DNA from: Echinarachnius parma
Taxonomy: Eukaryota; Echinodermata; Echinoidea; Clypeasteroida; Echinarachniidae
Length of the DNA stretch: 64,000 nucleotides
Assembly: GCA_037951105.1 (NCBI GenBank)
Contig: JBAMJV010011062.1
Location: 1-64,000, forward strand
Reading direction: 5' to 3'
The notes beneath the pieces are model-generated. The model worked only from the letters and a program-made list of their open reading frames with translations. It was not told the origin of the DNA and ran no database searches. Of the stretch, positions 57,379 through 64,000 are shown piece by piece. How positions within the stretch are numbered: the stretch's first letter is position 1; each line of letters opens with the position of its first letter. A program made the position numbers and the translations under genes.

Positions 57379-60036
57379 GCTTGAGGGTGCAAACGTGCAA
57401 GGTATACTACCAGTAATTAAAGACACAAATAAAGATGAGGCATTTTAGATCAAGATCCAGAGCCGTCAGAAGGACTCTGTCATGATTGTCATACGCGCGA
57501 TCCTGTTGGCCTAAGTATTATGCCAGGTAACCCCGAACTTGTATAGTCCTTCAGCGTCAGCGACGTATTTGATTGGCTCCTTTCCTTCCAGACCAAGCAA
57601 ATCAATGTCACTATTCAATGAAAATTAACTTATGAAGTAACAGGGTAGTTCGGCAAATATTATGACACAAGTCATGGTTTCAGATGGTTCTACAGCAATA
57701 CAAAATTAAATCATTTTAATGTAGCCCACAACCTAACTTTAGTGCTCTCGAATACAGTACGTGTAACACACAGAGTCACAACATGCTCGTGTTGAATCCT
57801 CTATCACCTGACCCTGTTTGTCAATGACGAGTCACAGCAAAAGCCAGCAAGATACATGTTCCTGAAACTTGAATGATTCAATGACAACATAGTGAACTGC
57901 ATTGTGAGGTCAGTGCTCTACCATATTCAATGACAACGTTCTAAACTTCATATGAAGATAGGGCTCCACCATACATGCATTCATTTGACAGTCCACTTTA
58001 TACAGTTTTCTCCCACCGAACGAATACAGTTTTTTAAATAAATATACCTAAACAGTATGGTGACAGTATGTACACGTATTATAATACTCATACCGAGAAT
58101 GATTCTTCTCGTTTGGTTTTTTCCCGACCCCCAACGTAGAGGCATGTGACCAAAATGTATGAAGGACGTTTATTGTCAAATTTGTATTGTTATAATTTGT
58201 ATTGTCGATATCGACGTGCTTGTGCACTTGACCTTGATCATGTTATTATTGGTATTCGGTAGTTGCATGCTAGTGGGGCAGCTAGACAGGGTAGACCAAG
58301 ACTGGGGGTATATAAGGCAATACAAGGTCATGAAGGAGGAGCAGGATTTGCAACACGGGGAAGGGGTCGTGGAAGTGGCTGATCTACTGGAACACCACCC
58401 GGTCCATGCCGCCGGTCCGGGGGATGAGCTATAAGAGGGGAAGCTTTATGGGTCAGACCTATAGTAAGGGGTAATTTACTGGAATAACACTTGGCATGAT
58501 GGTGGGGATGTGAGCAAAAGGTGGTAAGATTCCCGGAGCAGGCTAGGGAAGGGAGTTCTATCTACTGGAACAACACTCGGCCCGGGGGGTAAGCAAAGAG
58601 GGGGGCAAGATTTCCAACAGGTAGAAGGGGCTAATCTACTGGAAAAAACACTCGGGTCAGGGGGGTGGGGGCAATGGTGTGCAAAGAAAGGGAGCACGAT
58701 TTATAAAAGGGGAAGCGGTCCTAGAACATTATTATACGGGGCAAGATTTCCAACACGCCTAGGGCAGCTTGGCATGATAACTCTTCATACGTAGCTCTAA
58801 TGACCTGACCAGGATCACATACACCGGGATTCCGAATCCAACGGGGGCCGGAGGCTAGATCTTCAGCAAAGTAGTTGTGGCATTTAAGCGCCCCCCCCCC
58901 CCCCCCCCCCCCCCCTCGAATCATACATTCACTCGCTTACGCTACACCGTTAACATGATTAATATCAACACAATCAATGCGTGATTGCTGCAGCCTAGAC
59001 TTTGACCAGGGTAATCATTTTCTGCCCCGTTTCCATGGTTGCTGCTTGTTAAGCCGATAATAGTTGCTATTTATAGAATGTTGTGTTAGTTGATTGTGTG
59101 CATGACACATACTGGTATTGTGTAATTATGATTCAACACAATGCAATAAAAAGTGTACAGGTATGTAGGTTAACGTAGGTGACTGTTGTTGATATTATTG
59201 TTGTTTAAATCATCTTTCATCCCGCCTATTCATAATTATATTGTTTCCCGCAGCTCATACAAATTACTGCCTGTCCACCACTGAATAATCCCACCATCCA
59301 CCAATGACACATAGCGTGGGCTAACCGATCATATGGGGGGGGGGGGGGGGGGGGGGGGGGGTGGCATGCTACCATGCACTTGTTTTGTTTGTTTTGTCTC
59401 AAATAATGGTGTCCCCAGCATCCCTCCCCGTACTGTCCTATGCTACGCAGCTTTAAGCAACAACAAAAAGGGGGACAGCCGCCTAGATTTGATGAGGAAA
59501 ACAAAACATATACATTTGTATATATTACTTAATTTGTCCGTGGGAAGGGACCAGAGGGCTGAGGGTAACGCCCCTAGGGGTGGCGAGGCCGTTTGGGGTG
59601 GTACACAGTCAATCAGCAACAACAGCATTAGGCAAACAAAATATGTGTGATAAATTGTGATTTAAATGATTTTCTTTCAATTTGAAATGTATCAATTTAA
59701 TCATGTTAATCGGGTATAAACGTTGTAAGGAATAGGGTTATGATGAGAAGGGGGCATAGACGAAGGAGCCGACGATGCTATGGCTGCGGCTTCCTCCCCT
59801 ATTGAGATTGTGAGCAAAACGAATCGTCAGGCAAAATCAAACCTCATCCTCGAAGCATTTTTTGACCTACTATACTGCAGGTGTTATTAAATGAATATTA
59901 TGCATTATTGTTTGAATCAATAAATACTGGTATGCAATACAATAATATAAATTTGTTTTACATCTTTTTATCTATTTGTTTTACATTGATGATTTTGTTG
60001 CTCGTCATTTTATTTGTATCCATCTTCTGTTTTTAG
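57379..60036. other. 5' flank of TRIM D and unit 5 spacer
   Basis: Matches the corresponding parts of units 3 and 4. C tract at about 58891-58914 and G tract at about 59335-59360. No exon. It should contain the minus-strand promoter of gene D near 57380-57600. Confidence 0.5.
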
Positions 60037-60092
60037 ACTGCTGTGAAATTTCAGGACCACCAATTGGCGATGCAGCTGATGAATTTGCATCT
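60037..60092 (+). pseudogene. Truncated first part of the FAM167-like exon, unit 5
   Basis: After TGTTTTTAG the first 50 or so bases of the exon occur (ACTGCTGTGAAATTTCAGGA and on), then diverge. It is the same partial copy as at 38752 and 50200. Confidence 0.75.
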
Positions 60093-60231
60093 TTTGTTTT
60101 CCTTTAGTTTTATAATCACAATTATTTCGAATAGGTAAACGTTGTTACATCGTTATCAGTGTTCAAAATAATAGCAAATGGATTTTCTCCATAATTGTAT
60201 TATCTTCTTATTGTCCTTGTCTTTGTTGCAG

Positions 60232-60510
60232 ACTGCGATACAATCTCAGGACCACCAACTGGCGATGCAACTGATGAAGCTGCGCGCAGAGATTCAGGAA
60301 CTAAAACTGCAGAAAACTAGCAACGAGCACCAAGAGTTGATAGAGGACGACCGCTATAGTATCGTGGAGGAGAACGAAGAGATGTAAAGCGCGCTCTTCG
60401 ATTTGCCGATGAACAATCACTTTTTCGCACTGAAGGGCGGGGATGATCCATTGAAGGACATAGGGGTGACCAGGATGAACTTGAACAGGAGACGATTTTC
60501 TCTGCGGTAA
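60232..60510 (+). pseudogene. FAM167-like terminal exon, copy 4 (one nonsense codon)
   Basis: The acceptor TTTGTTGCAG ends at 60231. The 93-codon frame runs from TAIQSQDHQ to RRFSLR and the ancestral stop at 60508-60510, broken only by TAA at 60385-60387. The same nonsense change (GAGATGTAAAGC) is in copy 3, so it arose before units 4 and 5 separated. DDRYSI replaces DARYSI. One echo follows near 60665. It could act as an alternative last exon giving a shortened protein, but this is speculation. Confidence 0.85.
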
Positions 60511-61117
60511 CGAAATTATATCTTATCCCCCCCCCCCCCCCATAAAACATTGGGGCGGCGCACTCAATTGAATGATTGATCATTTTTGTATCAAACAAGA
60601 TAAATATGTATCTGATAAAGTAATGACAGCATTAGTTTTAGTGAACTATAACTTGTACGCGCTGAACGACGGGGATGATCCATTGAAGGCCATGGGGGTG
60701 ATGAGAATGAACATGAGACGCTTTTCTCTGCGATAAGTCGACTGCAAACAAGGACTGTTACTTTATACAAACAAAAACTAAGAAACATTGGGACTGATTA
60801 AAATACTTTGGGGTGGAAACCTTTCTTCTCTGATTTACTTGATCGAATCACAAATTTAGAGTTCTAATATGGGCTTCCCAATGGGAATCGCAATTGTTGT
60901 TTTGCTTGTTTGTCATGTTAATAAGATACTGCTACCCCCCCCCCCCCCCTTATTACATGCCTTATACCACAGGGTTGCTTAAAGTGATCTTGTAACTATG
61001 TTGACATGACTAGAAACATTGATAATGGGTTGATATAATGTTACATAATGACTTCTGTAATATGTGATATTCCACAAATTTACATGATTGATGTGTAAAC
61101 AAATGAAAGTTAATATA
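60511..61117. other. Echo and spacer of unit 5
   Basis: Holds a C tract (60528-60540), one tail echo (60660-60740) and spacer shared with units 1 and 4. A second C tract is near 60936-60949. No intact gene. Confidence 0.6.
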
Positions 61118-61729
61118 CACTACTCACAAAAAGTACGTATTCCCCCTAGCATTTTTTCATTATCTTAACAAGTATTTCACCGATTTTGTTCATTAAAACG
61201 GTATTGGATGCGCAATTTTCTTACGCACGATGTGAATGGTAAATGGTTGCCATAGCATTACGTTTTCATCATCAAAAAATGACTTTTCTATTAAAAAAAA
61301 AAAGTGCAAACTAAAAAGTTGCACTTTCAGTTTTATGTGGCATAGTGGGTACATTTTGTACACGAGTAAGCTTTTGAAAACTGGTTCCACTGTGAACAAT
61401 GCAGCAGTAGTACTGAATTACATAACATATTAGTGAATTAGGCCAACTCCAATAAAGATGAAAACAGGACATGACTTCGGTCATTCTATAATCCCCAACA
61501 ATTTCATATTGAAAGGCCTATTGTTTTAGAAAAATGCATGCTTTTTAAAAATGGTGTCACTAAGAACAATGCAGCAGTAGTAGTGGATTACATAATAGAT
61601 TTGTGTGTCGGGTAATCTTCAATAAAGATGTTTACTCGTATTCAAAATGTGCCCACTATGCCAAATAAAACTGAAAGTGCAACTTTTTTGTTTGCACTTT
61701 GTTTCAGAAAATTCACTTTGTGAGTAGTG
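61118..61729. mobile_element. Mariner-type MITE, CACTACTCACAAA ends, TA target
   Basis: TA flanks 612 bp with the ends CACTACTCACAAA and TTTGTGAGTAGTG. Units 1 and 4 read continuously through this place (GTTAATATATTATGTATGCC near 51211), so it inserted in unit 5 alone. Inside, GCAACTTTTT-type and AACAATGCAGCAGTAGTA phrases recur, the latter twice (about 61397 and 61567), giving an internal duplication of about 170 bp. Non-coding. Confidence 0.93.
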
Positions 61730-62636
61730 TATGTATGCCATATGGGCCAAGTATAATGAGCGAATAATTATGCAAAGTGTCAGTTTGGTATTAACTAATC
61801 GCCATAGGCTGATAAGTGTGTACACAGTATGACATGTTGAAACGATGCTTGGGAATTTTAGCAAATTAATTCATAAAGTGAACATTTACAAACAAAAATT
61901 AAAGCTGGTTTCGTCTCGCTTTGACTGGTAAGACTAAGAGCAAAATATATTATTTGAAATTAATATTTAATACACACACTTGATGACACATTTTAATTTT
62001 ACTTTGATGAACATGAATAAATAATATCATATTATTGATATAATATGCAAGACATTTCCATCGCTTTATTTCCCTCATTGCTTGTATTTAGATACAATGG
62101 CGTAGCTACGGACACTTGGTGGCAACGTATACCACTCAGTAAAATCCAAGGGGTTAGGGGGTTGAGATGAAGAGATACACTAAACATACGCGTACGAGGC
62201 TAGGAGTGCCGCAGCCGCCCCCCGACAGTTTTGAAGAAGAAGAAGAATGCCATAGTCGCTTTAAAAAAACACTTCAAGTTCAGGCAAAACCATATCACAT
62301 TCGGGCAAACTCGCGTCATCTATTCGGTAATGTAATTCGGGCAACATTACTGGCAACATACCTCAGGCGAAGATGTGCACGTACGCCCAGAGTGTACATT
62401 ATAGTCTAGTTCAGACTCTGCGGATAGCCCGCTAGATGGCGACAGACGAGAGTGATCTATTATATACACTAGCAAATTACCCGTCACCAGATCTTTGAGT
62501 AAGATAATGTTGTATGTTGTATATTTGTATTTCGTTATTTTTTGTATCTATCCTGTAAAAAACATTTGGTCAATTAATGGAATCTCTGTTTGAATGGTTA
62601 TGATATGATTTAATAAGTGTATAATTAAAAATACAA
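61730..62636. other. End of the recognisable unit 5
   Basis: Matches 51225-52085 until about 62465, where similarity to the other units stops. It includes a decayed AGCCCGCTAGATGGCGACA piece at about 62425. No exon. Confidence 0.5.
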
Positions 62637-63645
62637 TCTCATATTCACAGGCATATGCGTACACGGGGGGGGGGGGGGGGGGGTTCAAATTTCACTTTGA
62701 TGAAAAAGGGCTGTTTTGGGGTTTCCCCCCCCCCCCTCAAAAACATATTCACGGACACCATGAACCCCCTCACAAATTCTTCACCGACACCCCCGCCCCT
62801 TTTGAAAGAATCTTCACCAGTACCCCCTCTCGAGAAAATCTTCATCGACACCCCCCTCGCGTCGAAAAATATTCACCGACAACCCCCCCCCCCCCTCGAA
62901 AAATCTTCTCCTACACCCCAACCACCCCCCTTCGAAAGAATCTTCACTGTTACTCCCTCTCAATAAAATCTTTACTGACACCCCCCTAGAAAATTCTTCA
63001 CCGACAACCCCCCCCCCTCGAAAAATCTTCACAGAAACCCCCCCTTTCAAGATTCTTCACTGACACCCCCCCCCCCCCCCCCCGGTGGTGATTCAATCTC
63101 ATATTCAAAGGCATATGGGTACCCGGGTGGTGGGGGGGGGGGGGTGAGGACACCCCACCCCCCTTACAAATTCTTCACCGACACTCTCCCTCGAAAATTC
63201 TTCACCGACAGCCGACACCTGACCCTCAAAAATGTTGGTTGAGGAAATAACCACCCCTTCCCCCCCCTCAAAAAATATTCACGGACACCCACTCCCCTCA
63301 CAAATTCTTCAGCGACACCGAAAGAATCTTCACTGGTACCCCCTCTCGAAAAAATCTTCACTGACACCCCCTCGAAAAATCCCCCACCCCCCATCGAGAT
63401 TCTTCACCAACATCCCTCCCCCCTTCGAAAATTCTTCACCGCCCCCCCCCCCCCACGAAATATTTGACCGACACCACCCTCGAAAATTCTTCACCGACAC
63501 CCCCCTCGAAATACTTGACCGACACCCCCTCGAGTTACTTGACCGACACCCCCCTCGAAATACTTGGCCAACACCCAGCCCGTCGAAAATTTTGGTTGAC
63601 GCAATAACCCCCCTACCCCCCCCCCCCCCTTGTAAAAACCCTAGG
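62637..63645. repeat. ~28-bp minisatellite (ATTCTTCACCGACACCCCCCTCGAAA-like)
   Basis: Some 25-30 imperfect units built on TCTTCACCGACACCCCCCTC followed by GAAAA. The array is in two blocks (about 62745-63080 and 63150-63600), each introduced by a similar segment with TCATATTCA, GGCATATG, GGGTACCCGGG-like sequence and a G tract (62637-62684 and 63097-63145), so a larger segment was duplicated. Pro/Ser-rich open frames over it are artefacts. Confidence 0.93.
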
Positions 63646-64000
63646 TATGCTGCCAGCGATCACATGTCAAACAATAAACAGTATTAATTAAATCGTTGTC
63701 AAGTAGATCAATAACCCTAATTCCTTGCTCTTCTTGTTTACACGTTATTTACAAAAAGCACACATTTTTTATACTTCAGTACAACAAAGTATGCACTTCG
63801 AGCAAACATTTACAATTAGCCTGTATTCAGAAAATTAAACCAGTGACAGAGAGAAACCTATTTTGGTAGCCGTATACCCTGTTTTGCCAATTTTGTGAAT
63901 ATCGTGTTGAAAATGTGAACAAAAATCACCGATCAAATTCAGTCATGCATATACGGACATGTACAATCACACGAATGTGTGTACAATGTAGTAGATTGTG
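63646..64000. other. AT-rich end of window
   Basis: No feature recognised. The fifth TRIM gene, if present, would lie beyond this end. Confidence 0.5.

Noticed and set aside
62637-63690. Pro-rich secreted or collagen-like protein
   Set aside because: The frame follows a ~28-bp minisatellite; it has no start context, no splice sites and no support outside the repeat.

Overview
The window is eukaryotic and metazoan. Coding exons have GT-AG splice sites, there are long AT-rich introns and spacers, many microsatellites and homopolymer G or C tracts, and many short inverted-repeat DNA transposons plus SINE and LINE pieces. The two protein families present, a RING/B-box/coiled-coil/propeller TRIM protein and a FAM167-type exon, suggest an invertebrate, probably a marine deuterostome (echinoderm, hemichordate or amphioxus kind). 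I cannot name the species from sequence alone.

The window is a tandem array of a roughly 10-13 kb unit seen about 4.5 times. Each complete unit holds one TRIM gene on the minus strand with two coding exons. Exon 1 (128 nt) carries the first six zinc ligands of the RING, and exon 2 (about 1.8 kb) carries the last two, two B-boxes, a coiled coil and an NHL-like propeller. Spliced models: A (exons 22963-22836 and 12180-10359, 649 aa), B (33599-33472 and 32186-30365, 649 aa), C (46969-46842 and 45000-43176, 650 aa), D (57378-57251 and 56704-54874, 652 aa). All four look intact. Their expected role is ubiquitin ligation, but substrates are unknown.

Between the TRIM genes, on the plus strand, lies a terminal exon of a FAM167 (DIORA)-like gene at 4050, 38945, 50395 and 60232. 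Only the first copy is open throughout; the others carry a frameshift or a nonsense codon. Unit 2 (about 22.97-33.6 kb) has lost this exon by deletion. No upstream FAM167 exon was found in the window.

Most remaining sequence is repeats. Because the units are paralogous, several insertions can be proved by comparison with an empty site in a sister unit: 46643-46750 (8-bp duplication), 35495-37115 (TA), 61118-61729 (TA), 53931-54219 (TTAA), 16499-17087 (TA) and 48213-48658 (about 10 bp). Intron 1 of gene A has swollen to 10.7 kb by a stack of such elements, including a 4.75-kb element with arms of about 1.2 kb and a MITE split by a LINE tail with a 12-bp target duplication. I saw no LTR retrovirus, capsid or envelope gene, no CRISPR, no rRNA and no clearly functional tRNA.

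The best candidates for something new are the interleaved amplification of a FAM167 terminal exon in antisense to a TRIM array, the mosaic relationship of the four TRIM paralogs (B-box half groups A with D and B with C; propeller half groups A with B and C with D), and the long-arm element with a period of about 175 bp.
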